Assembly (NCBI RefSeq): GCF_004005995.1
Contig: NZ_CP034767.1
Location: 1,302,001-1,366,000, forward strand
Length of the DNA stretch: 64,000 nt
Source: Devosia sp. 1566
GTDB taxonomy: Bacteria > Pseudomonadota > Alphaproteobacteria > Rhizobiales > Devosiaceae
Direction: 5' to 3'
Part shown: positions 52,921-62,160 of the stretch, piece by piece
How the letters are laid out: each line of letters begins with the position of its first letter
Position numbering within the stretch: position 1 is the stretch's first letter
The notes under the pieces: generated by a model
What the model was told of the DNA's origin: nothing
The model's database searches: none
Seen by the model: only the letters and a program-made list of their open reading frames with translations
Translations under genes and position numbers: made by a program

Positions 52921-54579
52921 TTGTATTTCATCGCAGTGCATCTGGTAGCCGCCATCGTGCTGCTGCTCTGGGCAGTGCGCATGGTGCGGACCGCGGTTGA
53001 GCGCGCCTATTCGCCCCAGCTCAAGCGTTTGCTGGCCTACGCCAACAAAAGCCGCATCGGCGCCGCCGCTGCCGGCACTGCCATGGCCGTTGCCCTGCAA
53101 AGCTCCACTGCCGTTGCCGCGCTCGCCTCGAGCTTTGCTGCTGGCGGGCTCCTCGAAGGCGGCACGGGCCTCGCGCTGATGCTGGGCGCCTATTTCGGCT
53201 CGGCGCTCGTGGCCAGCATCCTGTCCTTTGATCTCACCCTCCTCATGCCCCCGCTGATCATCATCGGCGGCATGCTGTTCCTGCGCGGCCAAAGCCGGGG
53301 CACGAAGCAACTCGGCCGCATGGTGCTGGGCATCGCCTTTGTGCTCCTGTCGCTGCAAATGGTGGGCGAAGCCACCGCCCCCTGGCGCGACAGCCGCGCG
53401 CTGGGCTCCGTCATTACCTATCTGCAGGGCGATCTCTGGACCGGTTTCCTTGTTGCCGCGCTTATCACCTGGGCGTCCTATTCCTCCGTCGCCAGCGTTC
53501 TCGTCATCATCTCCTTTGGCGCCACCGGCCTTATCCCGCTCGAAGTGGCCACCGCCTTTGTGCTCGGCGCCAATCTGGGCGGCACGCTGATCTCCTGGAG
53601 CATGACCAGGGCCGCCGATGTGCGCGCCCGCCGCATCGCTGTTGGCGCGCTGGCCTTCCGCGGCGGCGCCGCGATCCTCGTTCTGCTGCTGGTCCAGCTG
53701 CTGCCCCATCTGCTTGACGCTATTCCAGGCAGTGTCGGCCTCCAGGCAAGCATCCTCCATATCGGCTTCAACTTCGCCGTTCTGGTGCTGGGCTTGCCGC
53801 TGACCGGCCTTGTTGCCCGCCTGACCGAGCGCTTCATCAGTGAAGCGCCCGTCGAAGGCGAGCTCAATGTCGCCCGCCTGCGCTCCAACGCTCTGCTCTC
53901 GACCCCTACCGGCAACATCGATGCCGCCCTCGCCAGCGCTACGCGCGAGTTGCTGCGCATGAGCGAAACGGTCGAGGTCATGCTCCAGCCGGTGATGGAA
54001 ATCTTCCAAAGCTGCGACAAAACAGCCATCCGCCGCATCAAGGCGCTCGAGTCCGAGGTCGATCAGGCCAATCGCGAGATCAAGCTGTTCCTCACGCGCC
54101 TTGAATGGGAGGAAATGGACCCCGCCCAGACCCGCCGCGCCAAGGACCTGACCAATTTCGCCATCAGCCTCGAACAGGCCGGCGACATCATCGTCAAGCA
54201 GCTGCTCAAGCTCGCCGAGCAAAAGCAGGAGCGGCGCCTCGCCTTTTCGTCCCAGGGCTGGAACGAGCTGACGGACCTGCATGCGCGCGTGCTGGGCAAC
54301 ATGCAACTGGCCTTCAATGTGCTCGTCTCCGAGGACACCGATTCGGCCCGCCAGCTCGTGGCGGAGAAGGACGAGATCGGCGTGCTCGAGCGGCGCAGCA
54401 TGGAGCAGCACTTCAGCCGCATGCGCGACGGCAACCCCACCAGCATCCAGTCGAGCGACCTGCACCTTGAAACCGTGCACGCCCTGCGCCGGATCAACTC
54501 CCTGCTGACCGGCATCGCCTATTCCATCCTCAGCGACAGTGGCGAACTGCTCCGCACCCGGCTCGTGCAGACGGGTTAG
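52921..54579 (+). CDS. Na+/phosphate cotransporter family protein with PhoU-like C-terminus
   Basis: 552 residues from TTG 52921; AAGGAGG lies six bases upstream. About nine helices hold two PF02690 repeats: the first keeps VALQSSTAVAALASSF, while the second reads TWASYSSVASVLVII, with Tyr where QSSS is usual. Residues about 345-545 form PhoU-like helical bundles (LRMSETVEVMLQPVME, NFAISLEQAGDIIVKQL). Moves phosphate across the inner membrane, direction unknown. Divergent from the ugp operon. Confidence 0.9.
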   Translation: MYFIAVHLVAAIVLLLWAVRMVRTAVERAYSPQLKRLLAYANKSRIGAAAAGTAMAVALQSSTAVAALASSFAAGGLLEGGTGLALMLGAYFGSALVASILSFDLTLLMPPLIIIGGMLFLRGQSRGTKQLGRMVLGIAFVLLSLQMVGEATAPWRDSRALGSVITYLQGDLWTGFLVAALITWASYSSVASVLVIISFGATGLIPLEVATAFVLGANLGGTLISWSMTRAADVRARRIAVGALAFRGGAAILVLLLVQLLPHLLDAIPGSVGLQASILHIGFNFAVLVLGLPLTGLVARLTERFISEAPVEGELNVARLRSNALLSTPTGNIDAALASATRELLRMSETVEVMLQPVMEIFQSCDKTAIRRIKALESEVDQANREIKLFLTRLEWEEMDPAQTRRAKDLTNFAISLEQAGDIIVKQLLKLAEQKQERRLAFSSQGWNELTDLHARVLGNMQLAFNVLVSEDTDSARQLVAEKDEIGVLERRSMEQHFSRMRDGNPTSIQSSDLHLETVHALRRINSLLTGIAYSILSDSGELLRTRLVQTG

Positions 54580-54586
54580 TCCAGCG

Positions 54587-54658
54587 CAAACGCCCCGCGT
54601 TTGTCGCGCAGCGCAAACCCGGCGCAAACGCCCCCCGGCGCGTGCGCTTTTGCGCACG
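54587..54658. terminator. Two hairpins between the convergent Na/Pi and SDR genes
   Basis: CAAACGC-CCC-GCGTTTG (54587-54603) and CGTGCGC-TTTT-GCGCACG (54641-54658). Both are perfect 7-bp stems; neither has a strong U run, so they may act as weak bidirectional terminators. Confidence 0.5.
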
Positions 54659-54672
54659 TCGCTCCCCCGCGC

Positions 54673-55458
54673 CTAAACCGTCTTCAGCCAGCCGCCATCG
54701 ACGAAATAGGTCGAGCCCGTCGAATAGCTGGCCTTGTCCGAGCACATGAACACAAAGAAATTCGCCAGCTCCTCGGGGCTGGCGAAGCGCTTCATGCCCC
54801 CGGCCTCGTTGGCAACGCCCTGCAGATGCGCCTCCCAGCCATCTTCGCCGGCGATCTGCTTGGCCGTCTTGATCCAGTCGGGCGTCAGGATCAGCCCGGG
54901 ATTGATGGTGTTGACGCGGATATTGTCGCCGACGACCTCGGTGGAGAGCGTCTTGCTGAACATCATCAGCGCGGCCTTGGTGGTGTTGTAGATCGGCTCA
55001 TACCAAAGCGGCTGCACCGCGCAGATCGAGGCGTTGTGCAGCACCACCCCGCCGCCCCGCGCCTTCATGCTGGGCACGAGCCCACGCGCCAGCCGCACCG
55101 CCGCCATCACATGCAGGTCCCAGTAATACTGCCACTTGGCGTCATCGGCCTCCTGGATGGTTTCATTGGAGCCGGTGCCGGCATTGTTGATGAGGATATC
55201 GACCCCGCCAAAGCCGCGCTTGGCCCCGGCGATCACCGCCTCGCAGCCGGCGGTCGTTGCCACATCGGCGGCAATGGCGGAAACGATCACCCCATAGGTT
55301 TCGGCAATGCGGATGGCTTCCCGCTCGGCGCGCTCCCCATCGCGCCCGACCAGCACCAGATTGGCCCCTTCTGCCGCCAGCCCCTCGGCCACTGCCAGCC
55401 CAATCCCCACCGTGCCGCCGGTGATCACCGCGACCTTGTCCCGCAAACCCAAATCCAT
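54673..55458 (-). CDS. Short-chain dehydrogenase/reductase at the end of the Frc-like operon
   Basis: 261 residues from ATG 55458 (AAAGG upstream). Classical SDR: TGGTVGIG, NNAGTG, serine in LHNASICAVQPL and Tyr-x3-Lys in YNTTKAAL; the C-terminus YSTGSTYFVDGGW is typical. It lies one codon from the ABC ATPase stop. In the context of the enolase-like and aldehyde dehydrogenase genes it might oxidise a 2-keto-3-deoxy acid or act on the imported sugar; this is inference. Confidence 0.87.
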   Translation of the reverse strand: MDLGLRDKVAVITGGTVGIGLAVAEGLAAEGANLVLVGRDGERAEREAIRIAETYGVIVSAIAADVATTAGCEAVIAGAKRGFGGVDILINNAGTGSNETIQEADDAKWQYYWDLHVMAAVRLARGLVPSMKARGGGVVLHNASICAVQPLWYEPIYNTTKAALMMFSKTLSTEVVGDNIRVNTINPGLILTPDWIKTAKQIAGEDGWEAHLQGVANEAGGMKRFASPEELANFFVFMCSDKASYSTGSTYFVDGGWLKTV

Positions 55459-55460
55459 GC

Positions 55461-56237
55461 TCAAACCTTTTGTTCTACCGGCGGCGGCATCGCCCCGGTC
55501 ATGATCGCCACCGCATCGGACATGGAAAAGTCCTTGGGGTTGATCACCGCGATTCGCTTGCCGAGGCGGTGGATGTGAATGCGATCAGCCACCTCGAACA
55601 CATGGGGCATGTTGTGCGAGATGAGCACGATCGGCAAGCCGCGCCGCCGCACATCAAGGATCAGCTCCAGCACGCGCCGGCTTTCCTTGACCCCTAGCGC
55701 CGCTGTCGGCTCATCCATGATCACGACCCGGCTGCCAAAGGCCGCGGCCCGCGCCACCGCGACGCCCTGCCGTTGCCCGCCCGACAGGGTTTCCACCGCC
55801 TGGTTGATGTTCTGGATCGTCATCAAGCCCAGCTCCGAGAGCTTTTCGCGCGCGATTTTCTGCATGCGGCCGCGATCGAGACTGCGAAACACCGAGCCCA
55901 TGACGCCTTGCTTGCGCAGCTCTCGGCCCAGGAACATGTTGTCGGCAATCGAGAGGGCCGGCGACAGCGCCAAATCCTGGTACACCGTCTCGATCCCCGC
56001 CATCCGCGCTTCGAGCGGCGAGCGGAAATGCACCGGCTGCCCCTCGAGCAGGATTTCCCCGCCATCGGGCAGCACCGCACCACAGAGCGCCTTTATCAGG
56101 GTGGATTTGCCCGCACCATTATCCCCGATCACCGCGAGGATCTCGTTGGGCATCAGCTCGAAATCGGCATGGTCGAGCGCCACGACCCGGCCATACCGCT
56201 TGGTCAGTTGCCGCGCTTCGAGAATGGGCTGGGTCAT
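55461..56237 (-). CDS. Sugar ABC transporter ATPase, single-domain FrcA type
   Basis: 258 residues from ATG 56237; the upstream frame lies within the permease gene. One nucleotide-binding domain only: GDNGAGKST, LSGGQRQGVAVARAAAFGSRVVIMDEPTAALGVKES. Single-domain ATPases with this signature belong to the fructose FrcA group, unlike the double-domain RbsA group. It overlaps the permease stop by ATGA. Confidence 0.9.
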   Translation of the reverse strand: MTQPILEARQLTKRYGRVVALDHADFELMPNEILAVIGDNGAGKSTLIKALCGAVLPDGGEILLEGQPVHFRSPLEARMAGIETVYQDLALSPALSIADNMFLGRELRKQGVMGSVFRSLDRGRMQKIAREKLSELGLMTIQNINQAVETLSGGQRQGVAVARAAAFGSRVVIMDEPTAALGVKESRRVLELILDVRRRGLPIVLISHNMPHVFEVADRIHIHRLGKRIAVINPKDFSMSDAVAIMTGAMPPPVEQKV

Positions 56238-57310
56238 GCCGAAACCCTCCGGATCCATTGGTCGATCGCCACGGCGATGATGATCAGCGCGCCAACCGTC
56301 AGCTGCCGCCACAGCGGATCGACCCCGGTCAGCGACAATCCGGAATCGAACACGCCCACGATCAATGCGCCGAACAGCGTCCCTAGAATGGAGCCGCGTC
56401 CTCCAAACAGCGACGTGCCCCCGATCACGACGGCGGTGATGGCGTCGAGATTGGCGGTTTGATTGCCCAGCGGCGACACGGCGCCGACCCGGCCGATCAG
56501 CACCCAACCGGCAATCCCGCACAGCAGCCCTGCCAGGGTATAAACGCCCAACAGGGTGCGGTTGACCTGAATGCCCGCAAGCCGTGCGGCATTGGCATCA
56601 TCGCCAATGGCATAAACATGCCGCCCAAAGGCCGTGCGGCTCAGGAGATACCAGATCACCACCGCGACCAGTAGCATCAGGATCGAGCCATACATCAAGA
56701 AGGCACCACCTCCGAGCGGGATGCGCGCACCCATCCAGCGCAGGAACGGCGCATATTGATCCAGCGCCTGCGCCCGGATCGTCGCGGCATTGGACACCAG
56801 CGTAATCAGCGCCCCATAAATGCTCCAGGTGCCCAGCGTCACGATGAACGGTGGCAGCTTGAGCGCGGTAACGAGAAGGCCATTGAGGAAGCCGCACAAC
56901 AGCCCCGTCAGCAACCCCGCGGGGAAGGCAATTGCCACCGGCACCTGATAGTCCACCGCCAGCTTGCCCATGATGATGGACGACAGCACCATGATCGCGC
57001 CGACGGACAGGTCGATCCCCGCGGTAATGATCACGAGGGTCTGCGCCGTGCCCAACAAGGCAATAAGCGTCACCTGCGCCAAAATCAGCGACAGGTTAAG
57101 TGAGCCAAAAAACCGACCGCCGGTCACGAACCCGAACACCGCCACCGCCACCAGCAGGATGATGGCGGGAATCGCTGTTGGGTTCTGGTGAAAGAAGTGC
57201 TGGATCCGGCGCCCCGCACCGGGTGCCTCGTCCTCAAAGCTCGCCACTCCGGCAGGTCCGCTGCCAAGGCCACGCTCCGCCGTCGTCACGCCGCTGGCGT
57301 CGTCACTCAT
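56234..57310 (-). CDS. Sugar ABC transporter permease, FrcC type
   Basis: 358 residues from ATG 57310 (AGGAGGAGCAGGCG upstream). A soluble N-terminal 40 residues is followed by ten helices with TLIALLGTAQTLVIITAGIDLSVGAIMVLSS and LDAITAVVIGGTSLFGGRGSILG. Partner of the FrcA- and FrcB-like proteins. Confidence 0.9.
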   Translation of the reverse strand: MSDDASGVTTAERGLGSGPAGVASFEDEAPGAGRRIQHFFHQNPTAIPAIILLVAVAVFGFVTGGRFFGSLNLSLILAQVTLIALLGTAQTLVIITAGIDLSVGAIMVLSSIIMGKLAVDYQVPVAIAFPAGLLTGLLCGFLNGLLVTALKLPPFIVTLGTWSIYGALITLVSNAATIRAQALDQYAPFLRWMGARIPLGGGAFLMYGSILMLLVAVVIWYLLSRTAFGRHVYAIGDDANAARLAGIQVNRTLLGVYTLAGLLCGIAGWVLIGRVGAVSPLGNQTANLDAITAVVIGGTSLFGGRGSILGTLFGALIVGVFDSGLSLTGVDPLWRQLTVGALIIIAVAIDQWIRRVSA

Positions 57311-57349
57311 CGCCTGCTCCTCCTGGGGTGAGCGGAATGCAGTGGGCCC

Positions 57350-57368
57350 CTCCGGCGAGTGGCCGGAG
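57350..57368 (-). other. Intercistronic hairpin between binding-protein and permease genes
   Basis: CTCCGGC-GAGTG-GCCGGAG: perfect 7-bp stem, 15 bases past the binding-protein stop. Confidence 0.55.
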
Positions 57369-57383
57369 AGGCCGGGGAGGCGT

Positions 57384-58406
57384 CTAGCCCCAGCAGAGTT
57401 CGGCAGCTTCAGTGGTGTCGATCGATTCAACCCCGTCCACCGGCTTGTCGGTCACGAGGCGTGCGCCCGTATCGTAAAAGCCCAGTTCCGGGTCGACTTC
57501 GGGCTTGGTACCGTCCTCGGCGAACTTGGCGATCGCCTCCATGGCAAGCGATGCCATGTCGAGCGGGTATTGCTGTGAGGTTGCGCCGATAATGCCTTCC
57601 TTGACGTTCTGCACGCCAGGGCAGCCACCATCGATGGCCACGATCAGCACCGAACCATCATCCTTGCCCACCGACTGCAGGGCCTGGTAGCCGCCCGCCG
57701 CCGCCGGCTCGTTGATGGCATAAACCACATTCACATCCGGGCAGCGTTGCAGCAGCGTTTCCATCGCGGTCACCCCGCCTTCTTCGGCGCCGCCGGTGAC
57801 TTCATGCCCGCAAATGCGCGGATCGTCCTCGTCGCCATAGCGATTGGGATCCTTCACATCGATGCCGAAGCCTTCCATGAAGCCCTGGTCGCGCAGATAG
57901 TCCACCGTAGGCTGGTTGGTGGCCAGATCCAGGAACGCGATCTTGGCATTGGCCGCTTCATCGCCCAGCGTGCCAGCGGCCCATTGCCCGATCAGCCGTC
58001 CCGCCTGCCGGTTGTCGGTGGCAAAGGTCGCGTCGGCCGCATCCATCGGGTCGAGCGGGGTATCCAGCACAATGACCAGCAGCCCGGCATCGCGGGCCTG
58101 CTGAATAGTGGGCACGATAGCTGACGAATCCGAAGGAACGATGGCAAAGCCCTTGGCGCCCGCGGCGATCAGGCTTTCGATAGCGGCGATCTGGCTTTCA
58201 TTGTCGCCATCGAACTCGCCGGCAAAGGTGCGCAACTCGAGCCCGAGTTCCTGCGCCTTGGCCTGCGCGCCTTCGCGCATCTTGACGAAGAAGGGATTGC
58301 CCTCGGTCTTCGTGATCAGTCCGACAATTTCCTGCGCATAGGCCGAGCCGGACGCAAGGCCGAGCAGCACGGCGCTAGCCGCCGTGGCTTTCCAAAACCT
58401 GTTCAT
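57384..58406 (-). CDS. Sugar ABC transporter substrate-binding protein, FrcB type
   Basis: 340 residues from ATG 58406 (GGAGGAGAACAC upstream). Signal peptide ends GSAYAQ-EIV. FrcB-like landmarks: [45 protein letters not shown] (near), [38 protein letters not shown] and a C-terminal CWG; several cysteines suggest disulfides. A TTGACA (minus strand, 58531-58526) could be the -35 of its promoter. The sugar could be other than fructose given the neighbours. Confidence 0.9.
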   Translation of the reverse strand: MNRFWKATAASAVLLGLASGSAYAQEIVGLITKTEGNPFFVKMREGAQAKAQELGLELRTFAGEFDGDNESQIAAIESLIAAGAKGFAIVPSDSSAIVPTIQQARDAGLLVIVLDTPLDPMDAADATFATDNRQAGRLIGQWAAGTLGDEAANAKIAFLDLATNQPTVDYLRDQGFMEGFGIDVKDPNRYGDEDDPRICGHEVTGGAEEGGVTAMETLLQRCPDVNVVYAINEPAAAGGYQALQSVGKDDGSVLIVAIDGGCPGVQNVKEGIIGATSQQYPLDMASLAMEAIAKFAEDGTKPEVDPELGFYDTGARLVTDKPVDGVESIDTTEAAELCWG

Positions 58407-58635
58407 GTGTTCTCCTCCAGAACAAGGCCGCCCCGAATTTTTTCGGTCACGACCGCTGCGAAGTTCGCGCGCACTCCTCGTGCGCCGCTTCGATAAAGAT
58501 GATGTCAGCACGCCACCTTGGGGCCTGTCAATCAACCGGAATGGGGCTTTGCTCGTTTGTTGCTGTTGCTTCCGCCCTATCTTGGTGCGAGAGCCTGGCG
58601 GCAAGTAAATGCTGCCGTTTCCTTGTGCATTTGCT

Positions 58636-59727
58636 TTACGTAACGCTGCGCAATTTACCCCAATCGAACTCCACGCCCGTGCCGGGCACATCCGGCGCCA
58701 CCGCCAGCCCGTCGCGCAACTGCAGGGGGCGGATGGTGTACTGGTCGATGTCAAAGCTATGCGCCTCCACCCAACCGGCATTGGGCTGTCCGGCTACGAG
58801 GCTCACATGCAATTCCTGCATCCCGTGGCTGCACACCGGCACCCCGTGTGCGCGCGACAGCTCTGCCACCCGCAGGAACCCGGTTATCCCCCCGCAATTG
58901 GAGGCATCGGGCTGGATGAACGAGAGTTGCGACTGCGCAAAGGCGTATTCGAACTCATGGATGGTGTGGAGGTTCTCCCCCATCGCCAGCGGCATCCCCG
59001 TTGTCTCGACGATCGTGGCGTAGCCGGCGTAATCATCGGGGATGATCGGCTCCTCGAACCAGAGCAGATCGAAGGGCTGGAACGCTCTCGCCGCCGCAAC
59101 CGCGCGGGGCACATCCAGCGCATAATTGGCATCCACCATGAACGGGGTATTGGGGCCGATGAGCGCTCGCACGGCGCGCACCCGCTCCACATCTTCGGCC
59201 AGATCCGCCTTGCCCACCTTGATCTTGATCGCCCTGAAGCCTGCCGCCAGATACCCCTCGATGCTCTCGAGCAGCTCGGGTAGGGTGTAGTTGAGGTCGA
59301 TCCCGCCGCGATAAACCTTGGCCGTTGCCCCGGCGCCGCCGGCCATCTGCCAGAGCGGCCGCCCCTCGCGCTTGCCCTTCAAATCCCAGAGCGCAATATC
59401 CACCGCCGACATGGCAAAGGCGGTGATCCCGCCGCGCCCCACATAATGGATGTGCCACCACATCGCGTCATAGATGGCGTCGATCTCCCCGGCATCGCTT
59501 CCCAGGAGCATGGGTGTCAGATCATCCTCGACGACCGCGAGAATCGCCCGCCCGCCCTTGCCGCCGGTATAGGTATAGCCCGTGCCCTCCGCGCCATCGC
59601 TGGTGCGGATGGTGACGGTGATGAGCTCGAAATGCGTATGCGCCCCGTGCTTGGCATCCACCATCACCTTGGGGAGCGGCACCCGAAACAACTGGGCCTC
59701 GACGGCCTCGATCACTGGCGTGTTCAT
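58636..59727 (-). CDS. Enolase-superfamily enzyme, 3,6-anhydro-L-galactonate cycloisomerase-like
   Basis: 363 residues. Mandelate-racemase-group active site: Lys168 and Lys170 (IKIKVG), metal ligands Asp199, Glu225 and Glu251, and the Asp274-His301 dyad ([21 protein letters not shown]). The whole sequence, including [48 protein letters not shown] and GVEFDWGKL, matches my memory of the Vibrio anhydrogalactonate cycloisomerase. That enzyme opens 3,6-anhydro-L-galactonate, from agar, to 2-keto-3-deoxy-galactonate. It lies six bases after the aldehyde dehydrogenase gene that could make its substrate. Another sugar acid is possible. Confidence 0.65.
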   Translation of the reverse strand: MNTPVIEAVEAQLFRVPLPKVMVDAKHGAHTHFELITVTIRTSDGAEGTGYTYTGGKGGRAILAVVEDDLTPMLLGSDAGEIDAIYDAMWWHIHYVGRGGITAFAMSAVDIALWDLKGKREGRPLWQMAGGAGATAKVYRGGIDLNYTLPELLESIEGYLAAGFRAIKIKVGKADLAEDVERVRAVRALIGPNTPFMVDANYALDVPRAVAAARAFQPFDLLWFEEPIIPDDYAGYATIVETTGMPLAMGENLHTIHEFEYAFAQSQLSFIQPDASNCGGITGFLRVAELSRAHGVPVCSHGMQELHVSLVAGQPNAGWVEAHSFDIDQYTIRPLQLRDGLAVAPDVPGTGVEFDWGKLRSVT

Positions 59728-59733
59728 GTTGGC

Positions 59734-61212
59734 TCAGGACCAGTTCACATACATGGTTTTCTTGCGGAAATAGCCGTCCAGCCCATATTTGCCGTCCTCC
59801 CCGCCCAGCCCCGATTGCCCCCAGCCGGTGTGGAAACCTTGCACCAGCTCGCCGCTCGAGCGGTTGCAGTAGATTTCCCCGAACTGCAGCGCTTCCGCCG
59901 AGCGCATCAGCCGCTTGAAGTTCTGCGTATAAACATAGGCAGAGAGTCCATATTCGCTGTCATTGGCGAGGCTCAGCGCCTCCTCGAAATCTCCCACCAC
60001 CATGGCCGGCACCACGGGTCCAAAAATCTCCTGCTGCATCGCCGGCACCGAGTTGCTGGGCACTTTCATCACCGTGGGCGCATACCAATGCCCGCGGGCA
60101 AACTCCCCCTCCCGCAGCGGCCCCCCCTCGAGCAGCACCTCGGCCCCCGCTGCTACCGATTGCGCGACGATAGCGGCGACCTTTTCGACCTCCGGTCCAC
60201 TGATCTTGGGCCCAAGATCGGGGTCACTCAACGGATCGCCGATCCGCAACCGCTGCGTGCGCGCCACAAATTTTTCCAAAAACTCATCGGCAATCCCCCG
60301 ATGCAGATACATTCGCTCGTTGCAGGTGCAGATCTGCCCGCAATTGCTGAACCGCGCCGCCACCGCGCTTTCGACTGCCGCATCCACATCGGCATCGTCC
60401 ATGACGATAAACGGCGCCTTGCCCCCGAGTTCGAGCCGCAGCACCTTGATCTGGTCGGCGCCCGCCCGGTAGATTTCCTTGCCCGCTCGCGTGCTGCCGG
60501 TCATGGTGATGAGGTCGGCATGGGGATGGGTCACCAGCGCTTCCCCGACGCTCCGCCCCGCGCCCGTCACCACATTGAACACGCCCGGCGGGAACCCCAC
60601 TTCTTGTGCTAGTGCCGCGAGGGCCAGCCCCGAAAACGGCGTGAACTCATGCGCCTTGAGCACGAATGTATTGCCCGCCACCAGCGCGGGCCCCAGCTTG
60701 CGCGTGGCGAGCGCCGCCGGAAAGTTCCACGCCGTCAGCCCCACCACGACGCCATGCGGCACCCGCCGGATCCACACTTCCTCATTGGCCACGTCCGAGG
60801 GAAAGATATCCCCCTCGATCCGCCGCGCCGACTCCGCCGCATAGCGCAGGAAAGTCTCGGTCGCCCCGATCTCGCCCATGGCCTGGTTGAGCGGCTTGCC
60901 CTGTTCGGCCACCACGATCCGCGCCAGCACGCCATCGTTCTCGCGCACCGCGTCGGCCAGTCGCGAAAGGAGCTTGGCCCGCTCGATCGGCGGCCGCGCC
61001 CCCCAGGCCGGCTGCGCTCGCCGCGCCGCCTCCAGTGCCGCCGCCGCATCCTCGGGCCCGCCCTGGGGAATGGTGCCGATGATGCGCTGATTGGCCGGGT
61101 TCTCCACCTCGAACACATCGCGCGCGCCCCCATCGGTCCAGCGCCCGTCGATCAGCATCTGTCCGCGATACACCCCGCTACCGGCCAGCTCCGCCAACAT
61201 CTCCTGCAGCAT
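59734..61212 (-). CDS. NAD(P)-dependent aldehyde dehydrogenase, AldA type
   Basis: About 492 residues; ATG 61212 (TTG 61215 also possible) after GGAGG. LTAWNFPAALATRKLGPALVAGNT (cofactor), LELGGKAP (general-base Glu near 261) and FSNCGQICTCNE (nucleophile Cys near 295). The end GFHTGWGQSGLGGEDGKYGLDGYF resembles lactaldehyde dehydrogenase AldA. Enzymes that oxidise 3,6-anhydro-L-galactose belong to this group, so with the next gene it may form a two-step pathway. Divergent from the GntR regulator. Confidence 0.88.
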   Translation of the reverse strand: MLQEMLAELAGSGVYRGQMLIDGRWTDGGARDVFEVENPANQRIIGTIPQGGPEDAAAALEAARRAQPAWGARPPIERAKLLSRLADAVRENDGVLARIVVAEQGKPLNQAMGEIGATETFLRYAAESARRIEGDIFPSDVANEEVWIRRVPHGVVVGLTAWNFPAALATRKLGPALVAGNTFVLKAHEFTPFSGLALAALAQEVGFPPGVFNVVTGAGRSVGEALVTHPHADLITMTGSTRAGKEIYRAGADQIKVLRLELGGKAPFIVMDDADVDAAVESAVAARFSNCGQICTCNERMYLHRGIADEFLEKFVARTQRLRIGDPLSDPDLGPKISGPEVEKVAAIVAQSVAAGAEVLLEGGPLREGEFARGHWYAPTVMKVPSNSVPAMQQEIFGPVVPAMVVGDFEEALSLANDSEYGLSAYVYTQNFKRLMRSAEALQFGEIYCNRSSGELVQGFHTGWGQSGLGGEDGKYGLDGYFRKKTMYVNWS

Positions 61213-61295
61213 CAACGGCTCCTCCGCTTTGCTCCGACCAAAACAGCATAAGTGAGGCTGTGCAGCCCCACAAAGTCAAGCCCCGCCGCAGTTCA

Positions 61296-61317
61296 CCAAA
61301 ACTTTGGACGGACCAAA
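61296..61317. promoter_or_regulatory. Candidate GntR operator: three CCAAA/TTTGG half-sites
   Basis: CCAAA-AC-TTTGG-ACGGA-CCAAA lies in the 170-bp divergent region between the aldehyde dehydrogenase and GntR genes. A further GACCAAAAC (61236-61244) resembles GGACCAAAC at 61311-61319. Confidence 0.45.
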
Positions 61318-61382
61318 CGGTGTTTTGCGCTTGCATTCTGATGCGAACTTGGTTGAGGTATCGGGCAAAGGAGAGCGGTGAC

Positions 61383-62117
61383 GTGACGGGCGCAATGGAG
61401 CTGGCAGCGGAACACCGAAGCGGAGCGAGTGATCGCGCCGCCGATATGGTCGTGGCCCGGCTCGAAGCCATGATCGGCAGCGGCGAACTGCCTGATGGCA
61501 GCTATCTGCCCGCCGAGCGCGAGCTCATGGCTCAGTTCAACATCAGCCGCACCGTCGCGCGCGAAGCGGTGGCGCAACTGGCGGGCAGGGGGCTGGTTGA
61601 AACCCGCCCGCGCTTCCGCCCAGTCGTGCGCCGCGCCGGCTATGATGCCGCTCTTTCGGCTCTCGGTGGCGTCGTCGGCCAGCTACTCGGGCAAACCGCG
61701 GGTGTGAAAAACCTCTACGACACCCGCGTTTTTCTCGAAGCCGCGCTGGTGCGCCATGCTGCGCTCCATGCCCGCAAGGATGATCTCGCCGCCCTGCGCA
61801 CCGCGCTCGAGGCCAATGAAGCCGCCATCGGTGATGCCGCTGAATTCTATCGCACCGACATGGCCTTTCATGCCGTCTTTTACGAGCTGCCGCGCAACCC
61901 GGTGATGCCCTCGATCCATCGCGCCTTCACCGGCTGGCTGCGCCCCCATTGGGAGCGCATGGATCGCTCCTCGGAGCGCAACCGCACCAATTGGCTCAGC
62001 CACCGCGAAATCTACCAGGCCATTGCCGAACGTGACCCCGAGGGGGCCGAGCGCGCCCTCAATGGCCACCTGACCGCCGCCTGGGAATATGTGCGAGGAA
62101 CATTCGACCAGGGCTGA
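61383..62117 (+). CDS. GntR-family regulator with FCD domain
   Basis: 244 residues from GTG 61383 (AAAGGAG upstream); ATG 61395 is an alternative. HTH: MVVARLEAMIGSGELPDGSYLPAERELMAQFNISRTVAREAVAQL. The FCD domain carries metal-type residues (TDMAFHAVFYE, SHREIYQAI, LNGHLTAAWEYV). It is divergent from the aldehyde dehydrogenase/cycloisomerase/ABC operon and upstream of the GMC oxidoreductase, so it probably controls both. Confidence 0.88.
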   Translation: MTGAMELAAEHRSGASDRAADMVVARLEAMIGSGELPDGSYLPAERELMAQFNISRTVAREAVAQLAGRGLVETRPRFRPVVRRAGYDAALSALGGVVGQLLGQTAGVKNLYDTRVFLEAALVRHAALHARKDDLAALRTALEANEAAIGDAAEFYRTDMAFHAVFYELPRNPVMPSIHRAFTGWLRPHWERMDRSSERNRTNWLSHREIYQAIAERDPEGAERALNGHLTAAWEYVRGTFDQG

Positions 62118-62160
62118 ACTCCGCCAAGAGAGGACGCCCACCCGAGGAGGACCACCAAGC

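Noticed and set aside
52906..54657. 583-codon open frame opposite the Na/Pi cotransporter
   Set aside because: Low-complexity Gly/Ala/Gln/His composition typical of an antisense shadow; no start signal.
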